A stretch of 64,000 nt of DNA, from positions 248,001 to 312,000 of the forward strand of contig NZ_BCXG01000004.1 of the NCBI RefSeq assembly GCF_001894985.1. Direction: 5' to 3'. A program made the position numbers and the translations under genes. Positions 8,904 to 17,655 of this stretch are shown here, in pieces (position 1 is the first letter of the stretch; each line of letters opens with the position of its first letter). A model generated the notes under the pieces. It ran no database searches. It worked only from the letters and a program-made list of their open reading frames with translations, and had not been told where the DNA came from. This stretch comes from Rhodococcus tukisamuensis NBRC 100609 (GTDB taxonomy: Bacteria > Actinomycetota > Actinomycetes > Mycobacteriales > Mycobacteriaceae).

Positions 8904-11900
8904 TCACCGGAAGTCCCTCGACTTGCCCGCCGTCCGCAGGTCCATCCGCTGCAACCGGTCCGCGACAACGGTCACCGCGCCCTCCGCGTTCTGCACCCGC
9001 CCGCGCACCAACAACGCCGGCGCGGTGTGTGCGAGGGCGCGGTAGCGGGCCCACAGCCCCACCGAGCAGACCACGTTCACCATCCCGGTCTCGTCCTCGA
9101 GGTTGATGAAGGTGACCCCCGCCGCGGTGGCCGGGCGCTGCCGGTGGGTGACCGCGCCGCCGACCAGCACCCGGTCGCCGTCGGGGACCGCCAGCAGGCC
9201 CGACGCCGGCACCACCCCCAGCGCGTCGAGCTGGGGGCGAAGGAACTGGGTGGGGTACGAGCCCGGGGAGACACCGGTGGCCCACACGTCGGCGGCCGCC
9301 AACTCCACGTCGCTCATCCCGGGCAGCGTCGGCGCGGTGACCGCCGCCCCCACCCCCGGCAGCCGGTCCGGCCGCTCCCCCGCCGCCGCGCCTGCGGCCC
9401 ACAGCGCCTGCCGCCGCGAGCCGGCGAAGCCGCCCAGTGCGCCGGCCGTGGCGATCGACTCGGCCTGCGCGGTGCTCAGCCCCACCCGGCCCGTCAGGTC
9501 CAGCAGCGAGGCGAACGGGCCGCCCTCCTGCCGGTCCTCGACAATCTTCTCCGCGAGCGCCGATCCGATGTGCCGCACCGCGCCGAGACCCAGGCGCACC
9601 TCGGCGCCCCCACGCTCGAGTCCGGCGTGGGCGAGGGAGGCGTTCACGTCCGGCCCGTGCACCCGCACCCCGTGCCTGCGGGCGTCGGCCACCAGCGACT
9701 GCGGCGAGTAGAAACCCATCGGCTGGGCTCGCAGCAGCCCCGCACAGAACGCCGCCGGATGGTGCAGCTTGAACCAGGCCGAGTAGAACACCAGCGAGGC
9801 GAAGGACTGCGAATGGCTCTCGGGGAAGCCGAAATTGGCGAAGGCGTAGAGCTTCTCGTAGATCCGGTCGGCCACCTCGCCGGTGATGCCGTGCAGCTCG
9901 CGCATGCCGTCGTACAGCCGGCCCCTGAGCCGCTCCATCCGCTCCGGCGACCGCTTCGACCCCATCGCCCGGCGCAACTGGTCGGCCTCGGCGGCGGTGA
10001 ACCCGGCGACGTCCACCGCCATCTGCATCAGCTGCTCCTGGAACAGCGGGACGCCGAGGGTGCGTTCGAGCGAGTTCTCCAGCGAGGGATGGTCGTAGGT
10101 GACGGGCTCGAGCTTGTTGCGGCGCCGGATGTACGGGTGCACCGAGCCGCCCTGGATGGGGCCGGGCCGGATCAGCGCGACCTCCACCACCAGGTCGTAG
10201 AAGGTGCGGGGCCGCAGCCGCGGCAGGGTCGCCATCTGGGCCCGGGACTCCACCTGGAACACGCCGACCGAGTCTGCCCGGCACAGCATCTCGTAGACCG
10301 CGGCCTCGGACAGGTCCAGCCGCGCCAGGTCCACCTCGACGCCCTCGTGCTCGGCGACCAGGTCGATCATGTAGTGCAGGGCCGAGAGCATGCCGAGACC
10401 GAGCAGGTCGAACTTCACCAGGCCCACCGCGGCGCAGTCGTCCTTGTCCCACTGCAACACACTGCGGTTCTCCATCCGCGCCCACTCCACCGGGCACACG
10501 TCCGCGATCGGCCGGTCGCAGATCACCATCCCTCCGGAGTGGATACCGAGATGCCGTGGGAATCCCTCGATCTCGCCGGCCAGCTCGAGCACCGCTCGCG
10601 GGATGTCGGTGTCGGTCTCGTCCTTCACGCCGCTCCAACGGCTGACCTGTTTGCTCCACGCATCCTGCTGGCCCTGCGAGTAGCCCAGCGCGCGGGCCAT
10701 GTCCCGCACCGCCATCTTGCCGCGGTAGGTGATGACGTTGGCGACCTGCGCGGCGTAGTCGCGGCCGTACCTGCCGTAGACGTACTGGATGGCCTCCTCC
10801 CGCCGGTCCGACTCGATGTCCACGTCGATGTCCGGCGGGCCGTCCCGCTCCGGGGAGAGGAACCGCTCGAAGAGCAGCCGGTTCCCCACCGGGTCGACGT
10901 TGGTGATCCCGATGGCATAGCAGACCGCCGAGTTGGCCGCCGACCCCCGGCCCTGACAGAGGATGTCGTTGCGGCGACAGAAGGACACGATGTCGTGGAC
11001 CACCAGGAAGTAGCCCGGAAACGTCAGCTGGGCAACGATTGTCAGTTCGTGCTCGATCTGCCGGTAGGCGTCGGGACGCTGCTCGGGGGTGCCGTAGCGC
11101 CGGAGCGCGCCGGCCATCGTCAGCTCCCGCAGCCAGCTGTCCTCGGTGTGCCCGTCGGGGACGTCGAACGGCGGCAGCCGCGGCGCGATCAACCGCAGGT
11201 CGAAGGCGCACTCGCGGCCCAGTTCCGCGGCGGCGAGCACGGCGCCCGGGTGTGCGGCGAACAACCGCGCCATCTCCGCGCCGGAGCGCAGGTGCGCGCC
11301 CCCGGTCGGGGCCAGCCAGCCTGCCGCCTCGTCCAGGCTCCGCCGGGACCGCACCGCGGCCATCGCCATCGCCAGCCGTCGCCGGGACGGCCGCGCGAAA
11401 TGTGCTGCGGTGGAGGCGATGACGGGCAGCCCGCAGCGGTCCGCGAGGTCGGCCAGGACGGCGTTGCGCTCGTCGTCCTCGGCGACGCCCAGGTGGGTGA
11501 GCTCGACGGTGACCCGGTCGGACCCGAATCGCTCGACCAGCCCCCGCAACTCGGACTCGGCGGCCGCGGCGCCGCCCTCCGCGAGCGCCGCGCGCACGTG
11601 CCCCTTGCGGCAGCCCGTGAGGATCTGCCAGTGCCCGCCCGCGGCGGCGGTCAACGCGTCGAGGTCGTACCGGGGCCGCCCCTTCTCGCCACCGGCCAGG
11701 TGCGCCGCGGCGAGCTGCCGGGACAGCCGCCGGTAGCCCTCCCCGCCGCGGGCCAGCACCAGCAGGTGGGTGCCGTCCGGGTCCGCGGCGCCGGTTCGCG
11801 GATCGGCCGAGCCCGAACCCTGTGGCGGCAGGGACAGCTCGGCCCCGAAGACGGTGCGCATGCCCAGCTCCTTGGCGGCCTCCGCGAACCGCACCACCCC

Positions 11901-12212
11901 GTAGAGCCCGTCGTGGTCGGTCAGCGCGACCGCCTCGAGGCCGAGCCGGACGGCCTCCTCCACCAGCTCCTCGGGTGGGCTCGCGCCGTCCAGGAAGCTG
12001 AAGGCCGAGTGTGCGTGCAGTTCCGCGTAGGGCACGGTCGGCGCCGCGTCCGGGACGATGACGCTGCCGCGGTACTCACCGCGCTTGCGGGACCAGGCCG
12101 GGCTGTCGCTGCCGTCGCCGGGGTACATCGCCTCCGGCGGGTTCCGCCCCGGACGACCCGAGAGCACCCGCTCCATCTCCGACCACGTCGGCGGCCCGTT
12201 GCCCCAGCCCAT
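8904..12212 (-). CDS. dnaE2: Error-prone DNA polymerase III alpha subunit, DnaE2
   Basis: A 1102-residue C-family polymerase of DnaE2 length. The N-terminal PHP domain begins at about residue 65 with YAELHAHSAFSFLDGAS and ALTDHDGLYG. The palm has QGRGSAANSAVCYAIGIT and the catalytic acidic motif PDIDVDIESDRREE; the fingers, helix-hairpin-helix region and a C-terminal OB fold (TFINLEDETGMVNVV) follow. The start at 12212 is well supported by GGAAGGAG 7 bases upstream. DnaE2 performs translesion synthesis with ImuA' and ImuB and causes SOS mutagenesis; the imuA'-imuB operon is at 33.4-35.9 kb. An SOS box at 12281-12296 indicates LexA control. The catalytic motifs appear intact. Confidence 0.95.
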   Translation of the reverse strand: MGWGNGPPTWSEMERVLSGRPGRNPPEAMYPGDGSDSPAWSRKRGEYRGSVIVPDAAPTVPYAELHAHSAFSFLDGASPPEELVEEAVRLGLEAVALTDHDGLYGVVRFAEAAKELGMRTVFGAELSLPPQGSGSADPRTGAADPDGTHLLVLARGGEGYRRLSRQLAAAHLAGGEKGRPRYDLDALTAAAGGHWQILTGCRKGHVRAALAEGGAAAAESELRGLVERFGSDRVTVELTHLGVAEDDERNAVLADLADRCGLPVIASTAAHFARPSRRRLAMAMAAVRSRRSLDEAAGWLAPTGGAHLRSGAEMARLFAAHPGAVLAAAELGRECAFDLRLIAPRLPPFDVPDGHTEDSWLRELTMAGALRRYGTPEQRPDAYRQIEHELTIVAQLTFPGYFLVVHDIVSFCRRNDILCQGRGSAANSAVCYAIGITNVDPVGNRLLFERFLSPERDGPPDIDVDIESDRREEAIQYVYGRYGRDYAAQVANVITYRGKMAVRDMARALGYSQGQQDAWSKQVSRWSGVKDETDTDIPRAVLELAGEIEGFPRHLGIHSGGMVICDRPIADVCPVEWARMENRSVLQWDKDDCAAVGLVKFDLLGLGMLSALHYMIDLVAEHEGVEVDLARLDLSEAAVYEMLCRADSVGVFQVESRAQMATLPRLRPRTFYDLVVEVALIRPGPIQGGSVHPYIRRRNKLEPVTYDHPSLENSLERTLGVPLFQEQLMQMAVDVAGFTAAEADQLRRAMGSKRSPERMERLRGRLYDGMRELHGITGEVADRIYEKLYAFANFGFPESHSQSFASLVFYSAWFKLHHPAAFCAGLLRAQPMGFYSPQSLVADARRHGVRVHGPDVNASLAHAGLERGGAEVRLGLGAVRHIGSALAEKIVEDRQEGGPFASLLDLTGRVGLSTAQAESIATAGALGGFAGSRRQALWAAGAAAGERPDRLPGVGAAVTAPTLPGMSDVELAAADVWATGVSPGSYPTQFLRPQLDALGVVPASGLLAVPDGDRVLVGGAVTHRQRPATAAGVTFINLEDETGMVNVVCSVGLWARYRALAHTAPALLVRGRVQNAEGAVTVVADRLQRMDLRTAGKSRDFR

Positions 12213-12280
12213 TGCCACTCCTTCCCGTCCGCATCCGCAGCAGAGAGCTCTGCCTGCGGTGCCCGAGCGGGGAAGTCGCA

Positions 12281-12296
12281 TCGAACGTGCGTTCTA
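12281..12296. promoter_or_regulatory. SOS box (LexA operator) of dnaE2
   Basis: TCGAAC-GTGC-GTTCTA matches the actinobacterial LexA consensus TCGAAC-N4-GTTCGA except for one base. It lies 69 bases upstream of the dnaE2 start. Confidence 0.85.
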
Positions 12297-12357
12297 TTGT
12301 GCGGCGCGGGGCGGCGGGGTGTCAACCGGCGGGGTCGGCCGCGGCGTCCCCGCCACG

Positions 12358-13377
12358 TCACACGACGAGCACTGCGGCGCCGCTCACCCGGCCCTCTCGC
12401 AGGTCCGTGAGCGCACGGTCCGCCTCGTCGAACGAGTAGGCGTTGGCGGTGACGAGGAGCCGGTGCGCGCCCGCGAACTCGAGGAACTCCCGGGCGTCCG
12501 CGCGGGTGTTGGCGGTGACCGACCGCAGCCGACGTTCCTCGAACAGGTGCCGTTGGTAGTTCAGCCGCGGGATGTCGGACAGATGGATGCCCGCGACCGC
12601 CAGCGTGCCGCCGCGGTCCAGTGCCTCGAGCGCGGGCGGAACGAGCGTGCCGACCGGGGCGAACAGGATCGCCGAGTCCAGCGGCACCGGCGGCGGATCC
12701 GCCGCATCCTGCGCCGACGACGCCCCGAGGTCGAGCGCCAGCGACCGCGCCCGCGCCCCGCGGGTCATCACGTGCACCTCGGCGCCCCGCGCGAGGGCGA
12801 CCTGCGCGGCAAGGTGTGCGCTGCCACCGAACCCGTAGATGCCCAGCCTGCCGCCCTCCGGAAGTTCGGCACAGACCAGTGCCCGGTACCCGATGATCCC
12901 GGCGCACAGCAGCGGCGCCAGTTCCTCGTCGAGGTAGCCGTCGGGCAGTCGGTGCGCGAACGCGGCCGGCACGACGGCGTACTCCGCGTAGCCGCCGTCG
13001 ACGTCCCAGCCGGTGTACCGCGAACCGGGACACAGGTTCTCCCGCCCGGCGAGGCAGTACCGACACTCCCCGCAGGTCTGCCGGAGCCAGCCGATGCCGA
13101 TCCGGTCGCCGAGCCCGAATCCCGGGCCCACCTCGCCGCCCCAGTCCACGACCTCGCCGACCACCTCGTGACCGGGCACCACGCCGGGCCGGTGCACCGG
13201 GAGGTCTCCCTCGGCCACGTGCAGGTCCGTCCGGCACACGCCACACACCCGGACCCGCACGAGGAGCTCGTCCGGCCCGGGCGACGGCACCGGCATCGAC
13301 ACCTGATCCAGCGGTCTGGCGCGGATCGGCCCGGGCCGGCGAACCTGCCACCCGGTCATGACGCCGGGAACGTCCAT
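12358..13377 (-). CDS. Zinc-dependent alcohol dehydrogenase (AdhA/MDR type)
   Basis: A 339-residue medium-chain dehydrogenase/reductase. The catalytic zinc ligands are visible in [15 protein letters not shown] and PGHEVVG, and the structural zinc site in [15 protein letters not shown]. The nucleotide-binding Rossmann segment is [22 protein letters not shown], where GFGGSA replaces the more common GLGGVG loop. The subgroup with [13 protein letters not shown] resembles bacterial AdhA-like NAD(P)-dependent alcohol dehydrogenases. The start at 13377 ([10 protein letters not shown]) is uncertain; MTGW at 13359 is an alternative. It stands alone, divergent from an MMPL gene with 125 bases between the starts. 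The physiological substrate is not evident. Confidence 0.85.
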   Translation of the reverse strand: MDVPGVMTGWQVRRPGPIRARPLDQVSMPVPSPGPDELLVRVRVCGVCRTDLHVAEGDLPVHRPGVVPGHEVVGEVVDWGGEVGPGFGLGDRIGIGWLRQTCGECRYCLAGRENLCPGSRYTGWDVDGGYAEYAVVPAAFAHRLPDGYLDEELAPLLCAGIIGYRALVCAELPEGGRLGIYGFGGSAHLAAQVALARGAEVHVMTRGARARSLALDLGASSAQDAADPPPVPLDSAILFAPVGTLVPPALEALDRGGTLAVAGIHLSDIPRLNYQRHLFEERRLRSVTANTRADAREFLEFAGAHRLLVTANAYSFDEADRALTDLREGRVSGAAVLVV

Positions 13378-13502
13378 GCGGACAACTCTGCACCCCTGCG
13401 CCGCCCGGCACCAGCGTCTGGAGGTGACCGACCGAAAACCCGGACGCCGTCGGTAGAGTCGTGGCGCCGTCCCGACCCCACCTGAAGAGAGCAGCAACAT
13501 CT

Positions 13503-15614
13503 ATGACGCGCTGGGCCTCGTTCGTCGTCTCCCGGAAATGGTGGGTACTGGTCCTCGCGGTCCTCACCGTCGTGGTCAGCGGGCTGTGGGGACTCGGCGT
13601 CTTCTCCAAGCTCAGCCAGGGCGGGTACGTCGACCCGAACAGTGAGGCGGCCCAGGTCAGTTCGCTGGTCCACGACCGCCTCGGGTCGCAGTCCCCCGAC
13701 ATCGTGGCGATCTACACCGCACCCGAGGGCCGGACGCTCGCCGACATCGGCCCCGAGGTCCAGCAGACGCTCGCCGCGTTCAAGGAGCAGGTGCCGACGC
13801 GGTCCGTCATCTCGTACTGGTCCGTGGACCCCGCCTCCGCGGCGCAGCTGACCTCCAACGACGGCACCAAGGCCGTGGCGACCGTCTCGATCGACTGGGA
13901 CGCCGGGCCGCAGCTCGCCGACCTCGACGAGATGACCCGTGCGCTCAGCCCACCGGGGATCGACGCCCAGTTCGGCGGCGGCACCGTGGTCGGGAACTCG
14001 TTCAGCCAGCACCTGCAGCAGGACCTGGTGCGCGCCGAGGCGATCGCACTGCCCATCACCCTGCTGCTGCTGGTGCTGGTCTTCGGCACCGTCGTGGCCG
14101 CCGCCGTCCCGGTGTTCGTCGGCATGCTCACCGTCTTCAGCGCGTTCGCCACGCTCCGCATCCTGACCATGTTCACCGAGGTCAGCTCGTTCGCCCTGAA
14201 CGTGGCCTCGCTGCTGGGCCTGGGTCTGGCCATCGACTACGGCCTGTTCGTCGTCAGCCGGTACCGGGAGGAACTCGCCGCGGGCAGCGAACCGGGCGAG
14301 GCGGTGCGCCGGACCGTCACCACGGCGGGCCGGACGGTGCTGTTCTCCGGTCTGCTGCTGGTGTGCGCCTTCGCCGGCATGCTCGTCTTCCCGCAGGCGG
14401 TCATCCGGTCGCTCGGCTTCGGCGCGATCGCCGCGGTGATCAGCGCGGCGCTGCTCTCGCTCACCGCGGTGCCCGCCCTGCTCGCCGTCCTCGGCCACCG
14501 GATCAACTCGCTGGCCTGGCGGCGCGGCGCCGTCGAGCGCGGCGAGGAGCGGGCGACCCGGTTCTGGGGCGGCGTCGTCACCCGGGTGATGCGCCGGCCG
14601 GTCACCTTCGCGGTCACCATCGTCGCGGGCCTGCTGCTGCTGGCGTCCCCGCTGCTCGGCGCCTCCCTCGGCGAGATCACCTACACCGCACTGCCCCCGG
14701 ACGATCCCGCCCGGGCGGCCTCGCAGACCTTGTCCACCGAGTTCCCCACCACCGGCGAGGCGGCCAGCGTCCTGGTGCGCGGCGAGGACGGGGCACCGCC
14801 GACCACCGCGCAGCTCGCCGACGTCGGCGCCCAGGCCCGCGCCCTCGACGGGGTCAGCCAGGTGCGGATGGTCGCGGCCGCCGACGACTTCGCGCTGCTG
14901 CAGGCCACCTACGCCGAGGGCACGGCGCCCGCCGACACCGTGCGGGAACTGCGCGCCATCGACGCGCCGGCCGGCACCGACGTGAAGGTCGGCGGTGGTG
15001 CGGCGCTCACCCTCGACGGCAACACCTCCATCGCCGAGAACCTGCCCCTGATGATCGCGATCATGGTCGGCTCCACCCTCGTGCTGCTGTTCCTGGCCTT
15101 CGGGTCGGTGGTGCTGCCGGTCAAGGCCGTCGCGATGGCGGGGCTCAGCCTGGCCGCCACCTTCGGCGTGCTCACCTGGGTGTTCCAGGACGGTCACGGC
15201 GCCGCGATGCTGGGCGTGACCCCGAACCCGCTCGAACCGACGTTCGTGGTGCTGATCCTGGCGGTGGTCTTCGGCCTGTCCACCGACTACGAGGTGTTCC
15301 TGATGTCCCGGATGGTCGAGGCCCGGGAGAACGGCGCGAGCACCGAGGACGCCGTCCGGATCGGCACCGAACGGACCGGCCGGATCGTCACTGCGGCGGC
15401 CGCGCTGCTGATCATCGTGACCGGGGCCTTCACCCTGTCCGGGCTGTCGATCATGCGGTTCCTGGGTGTCGGCATGATCGTCGCGTTGATCATCGACGCC
15501 ACCGTGGTGCGAATGCTGCTGGTGCCCTCGCTGGTCAAGCTGATGGGCGACGCCAACTGGTGGGCACCGGCCTGGATGAGGCGGGTGTACGAGAAGGTCG
15601 GCATCGGGCACTAG
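13503..15614 (+). CDS. MMPL/RND-family membrane transporter
   Basis: A 703-residue RND exporter with the standard two-repeat layout: an N-terminal helix (KWWVLVLAVLTVVVSGLWGL), a porter domain, a helix bundle with LAIDYGLFVVSRYRE, a second porter domain and a second bundle with LSTDYEVFLMSRMVE. Both Asp-Tyr pairs of the proton pathway are present. It belongs to the shorter MMPL group common in actinobacteria that handles hydrophobic drugs or lipids, with no substrate visible. GAGAG precedes the ATG at 13503 by about 12 bases; a longer in-frame start at 13461 adds 14 residues of poor quality. It is a single-gene unit closed by the hairpin at 15623-15647. Confidence 0.85.
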   Translation: MTRWASFVVSRKWWVLVLAVLTVVVSGLWGLGVFSKLSQGGYVDPNSEAAQVSSLVHDRLGSQSPDIVAIYTAPEGRTLADIGPEVQQTLAAFKEQVPTRSVISYWSVDPASAAQLTSNDGTKAVATVSIDWDAGPQLADLDEMTRALSPPGIDAQFGGGTVVGNSFSQHLQQDLVRAEAIALPITLLLLVLVFGTVVAAAVPVFVGMLTVFSAFATLRILTMFTEVSSFALNVASLLGLGLAIDYGLFVVSRYREELAAGSEPGEAVRRTVTTAGRTVLFSGLLLVCAFAGMLVFPQAVIRSLGFGAIAAVISAALLSLTAVPALLAVLGHRINSLAWRRGAVERGEERATRFWGGVVTRVMRRPVTFAVTIVAGLLLLASPLLGASLGEITYTALPPDDPARAASQTLSTEFPTTGEAASVLVRGEDGAPPTTAQLADVGAQARALDGVSQVRMVAAADDFALLQATYAEGTAPADTVRELRAIDAPAGTDVKVGGGAALTLDGNTSIAENLPLMIAIMVGSTLVLLFLAFGSVVLPVKAVAMAGLSLAATFGVLTWVFQDGHGAAMLGVTPNPLEPTFVVLILAVVFGLSTDYEVFLMSRMVEARENGASTEDAVRIGTERTGRIVTAAAALLIIVTGAFTLSGLSIMRFLGVGMIVALIIDATVVRMLLVPSLVKLMGDANWWAPAWMRRVYEKVGIGH

Positions 15615-15622
15615 TCACTGGG

Positions 15623-15647
15623 CCCGGCGCGCGGACCGCGCGCCGGG
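15623..15647. terminator. Terminator hairpin after MMPL gene
   Basis: CCCGGCGCGCGG and CCGCGCGCCGGG are perfect 12-bp complementary arms around one central base, starting 9 bases after the stop codon. In practice the loop would be about five bases. Confidence 0.7.
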
Positions 15648-15710
15648 TCAGGAGTGCAGCCGGGTCAGGAGTGCAGCCGGGTCAGGAGTGCAGCCGGGTC
15701 AGGAGTGCAG
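15643..15710. repeat. Four tandem copies of a 17-bp unit at the 3' end of the anti-sigma gene
   Basis: Four exact copies of CCGGGTCAGGAGTGCAG run from 15643 to 15710. The last copy contains the final codons (Leu-His-Ser) and stop of the anti-sigma gene. The other three copies lie beyond the stop, so the end of that gene was amplified outward into the space next to the MMPL terminator. Confidence 0.9.
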
Positions 15711-16370
15711 CGGCGCCAGGAGGACGGGGCTCGGGTCAGTGGGAGTGCTTACGCCCAGGGCCGCGGCCTCGTGCATCGGCAGTCCGACCGCCATCTGCAT
15801 GGACATCTTCTTCTCGCCGCCCGCGACGAAGCTGCCGGCGGGCATCCTGCTCCCGTCCGGACGCTCGAGCCACACCGCGTATCGCTGGCCCTGCGGCAGG
15901 CCGGTGACGTCGAGGGCGATGCTGGTGCCCCAGTTGCGGTTCTCCACGCTGGCCGAGGCCTGTACACCGGCGGGCGGCTCGGCGAAGGCGACCGACTGAG
16001 AGTTGTTGCCCGGCTGGGAGTTCCGCTGCCCGGCGATGACGAAGGCTCCCCCCAGCGCGACGACCAGCACCGCCGCCGCCGCGGCGAGCCGCACGGTCCG
16101 GACCGAGCGCGTCCGGCGTCGCTCCTGCTCGACCGCGGTGAACACCGCGGTGCGCAGCGCCGGGGGCGGACCGGCGGGCTGATCGTCGACCCGCTCGGGG
16201 TCGGCCTGGCGCAGGGCCCGGGCGACGCCGCGCAGTTCGCGCAGTTCGGACCGGCAGTCCGGGCAGCCATCGAGGTGGGCCTGAAGCGCCACCGCCGCGG
16301 CCGGTTCGAGCCGGTCCAGGGCGCACATGCCGAGGTGGGTTCGCATCTGCTGGCACTGGTCAGTAGTCAC
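15699..16370 (-). CDS. Zinc-type anti-sigma factor with RskA C-terminal domain
   Basis: A 223-residue membrane anti-sigma factor. The N-terminal cytoplasmic part has the zinc-binding anti-sigma motif His32-x3-Cys36-x2-Cys39 (AHLDGCPDC) and an extra Cys6. One membrane helix follows at about residues 94-113 (RLAAAAAVLVVALGGAFVIA). The extracytoplasmic half, with TSIALDVTGLPQGQRYAVWL and PAGSFVAGGEKKMSM, matches the RskA domain. It starts with a GTG that overlaps the end of the sigma gene by 11 bases. It should hold the sigma factor at the membrane until regulated proteolysis releases it; the zinc-cysteine motif allows redox sensitivity. The activating signal is unknown. Confidence 0.85.
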   Translation of the reverse strand: MTTDQCQQMRTHLGMCALDRLEPAAAVALQAHLDGCPDCRSELRELRGVARALRQADPERVDDQPAGPPPALRTAVFTAVEQERRRTRSVRTVRLAAAAAVLVVALGGAFVIAGQRNSQPGNNSQSVAFAEPPAGVQASASVENRNWGTSIALDVTGLPQGQRYAVWLERPDGSRMPAGSFVAGGEKKMSMQMAVGLPMHEAAALGVSTPTDPSPVLLAPLHS

Positions 16371-16905
16371 CGTGCCACCCCATTTCTTCCAGTACGAGTT
16401 TGAGGGCCTTGAGACCGTAGTAGACGCGACTGCGGACGGTGCCCTCGGGAATCCCGAGCGCGGCGGCGACCTCGGCGGCCGGCCGGTCGCGCAGGTGCAC
16501 CTCGACGAGAACCTGCCGGTGCTGCTCGGACAGCCGGCGCAGGGCCTCCTCCACCTGCAGGCCCACCACCAGTTCCTCCAGCGGCTGCGAGGCACTGGGG
16601 GCATCGGCCGGTTCGGCGGCGGCCAGCGGCGGCCGGCTGGCCCGGGCGCGGCTGATGTCGATGACGATGTTGCGGCAGATCGAGAACAACCAGGTGCGCA
16701 GCGACGCCGTGTCCGGCTGGAAGCTGTGCGCCGCCCGCCAGGCTCGCAGGAACGTCTCCTGCACGGCCTCCTCCGCGCCGCCCGCGTCGCCCAGGGAGCG
16801 GTGCGCGAACCGGAACAGCTCGCCGGCGTGGTCCTCGTACGCCGCGCGCAGCGCGGCCTCGTCGCCGAGCCCGCCGGCATGCCGGCGTTGCGAGATCAGC
16901 CGCAT
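16360..16905 (-). CDS. ECF-type RNA polymerase sigma factor (SigK-like)
   Basis: A 181-residue ECF sigma factor with region 2 (YEDHAGELFRFAHRSLGD, then FLRAWRAAHSF and LRTWLFSICRNIVIDISRA) and region 4 (LSEQHRQVLVEVHLRDRPAA and ALGIPEGTVRSRVYYGLKAL). The pairing with an RskA-type anti-sigma factor suggests the SigK group. The ATG at 16905 is preceded by GGAGGTG, 6 bases away, which decides the start over the upstream in-frame GTG that forms part of that ribosome site. It is divergent from the lipoprotein/catalase/cytochrome operon. A promoter-like motif matching one on the opposite strand suggests that it transcribes both itself and that operon. Confidence 0.9.
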   Translation of the reverse strand: MRLISQRRHAGGLGDEAALRAAYEDHAGELFRFAHRSLGDAGGAEEAVQETFLRAWRAAHSFQPDTASLRTWLFSICRNIVIDISRARASRPPLAAAEPADAPSASQPLEELVVGLQVEEALRRLSEQHRQVLVEVHLRDRPAAEVAAALGIPEGTVRSRVYYGLKALKLVLEEMGWHGDY

Positions 16906-16969
16906 GCCTTTCACCTCCGCACCATCGTGTCCCCAACGCGCCGGTCACCGGCGAAGTTCTCACCCGGGT

Positions 16970-16997
16970 ATACGGACCGGTCCCTCGAATCCTTCAC
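16970..16997 (-). promoter_or_regulatory. Candidate ECF promoter of the sigma/anti-sigma operon
   Basis: On the minus strand GTGAAG, a 16-base spacer and CCGTAT followed by ACCCGG. The divergent operon has GTGAAC, a 17-base spacer and CCGTAT followed by TCCCGG. The shared motif suggests a single sigma factor, probably the encoded one. Confidence 0.5.
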
Positions 16998-17040
16998 GCC
17001 GCCGGGACGACAAGCGAGTGACATGTCACACAGTCACGGA

Positions 17041-17069
17041 GTGAACGCGCGCCGCGCCCGCGTCCGTAT
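17041..17069 (+). promoter_or_regulatory. Candidate ECF promoter of the lipoprotein-catalase-cytochrome operon
   Basis: GTGAAC (17041-17046), a 17-base spacer and CCGTAT (17064-17069) followed by TCCCGG, 48 bases before the lipoprotein ATG. It mirrors the motif on the opposite strand upstream of the sigma gene. Confidence 0.5.
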
Positions 17070-17117
17070 TCCCGGTCAGCTCGCACAACTGCGATCACGA
17101 ACGGAAGCGAGACAACG

Positions 17118-17645
17118 ATGAAGAAGCGAACGCTCCTGGCACAGACCGTCGGGCTCGGCGCCGCGCTGGTGTTGCTGTCCGGCTGCGGCAGCGACACCGC
17201 CGCGCAGGACGCCCAGTCGAACAGCCCTGCCCCGAAGGCCTCCGCCGCCCCGGCCTCCCCCACCCCCTCCGACGCCGCCCCCGTGGCGCAGCTCGGCGCG
17301 ACCAGCACCGCCCTCGGCGACGTCGTGACCGACGCGGCCGGCTACACGCTGTACTGGTTCACGCAGGACACCCCGACGACGTCCGCCTGCGTCGGGCAGT
17401 GCGCCACGATCTGGCCGCCGACGCTCGGCGCCCCGAAGGCGGCCGACGGGACGGATCTCCCCGGCACGCTGGGCACCGTCACCCGCCCCGACGGCGGGGC
17501 GCAGCAGGCGGTGTACGACGGCCGCCCGCTGTACCGGTTCGCGAAGGACGACGCGCCGGGCCAGACCAACGGCGAGGGCGTCAAGGGCCAGTGGCACGTC
17601 GCCCTGGTGACCCCGGCGCCGACCGCGCCCGCCGCCGGCCAGTAG
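17118..17645 (+). CDS. Secreted lipoprotein of the COG4315 type
   Basis: A 175-residue lipoprotein with a classic signal peptide (KKR, a hydrophobic core, then the lipobox LLSGC with the lipidated Cys23). After a Ser/Ala/Pro-rich linker come two related modules of the COG4315 family: DAAGYTLYWFTQDTPTTSAC with CATIWPP, and AVYDGRPLYRFAKDDAPGQT. Aromatic-rich motifs of this kind are typical of small extracytoplasmic proteins of unknown activity. The gene is first in a three-gene unit with a catalase-like haem protein and a cytochrome b561, divergent from an ECF sigma/anti-sigma pair. A role in extracytoplasmic redox or metal handling is inferred from that context. A ribosome site (GGAAGCGAG) is present. 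Confidence 0.85.
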   Translation: MKKRTLLAQTVGLGAALVLLSGCGSDTAAQDAQSNSPAPKASAAPASPTPSDAAPVAQLGATSTALGDVVTDAAGYTLYWFTQDTPTTSACVGQCATIWPPTLGAPKAADGTDLPGTLGTVTRPDGGAQQAVYDGRPLYRFAKDDAPGQTNGEGVKGQWHVALVTPAPTAPAAGQ

Positions 17646-17655
17646 GGACGAGGCG

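Noticed and set aside
6468..12410. A nearly 2000-codon open frame on the plus strand across the RND and dnaE2 genes
   Set aside because: It is an artefact of high GC on the opposite strand of two well-supported genes; composition is His/Arg/Gly/Gln-rich without domains.
16940..16980. Another CsoR-type operator (CACCCGGGTATACGG)
   Set aside because: It lacks the TACCC-N4/5-GGGTA spacing and is better explained as part of the ECF promoter motif.
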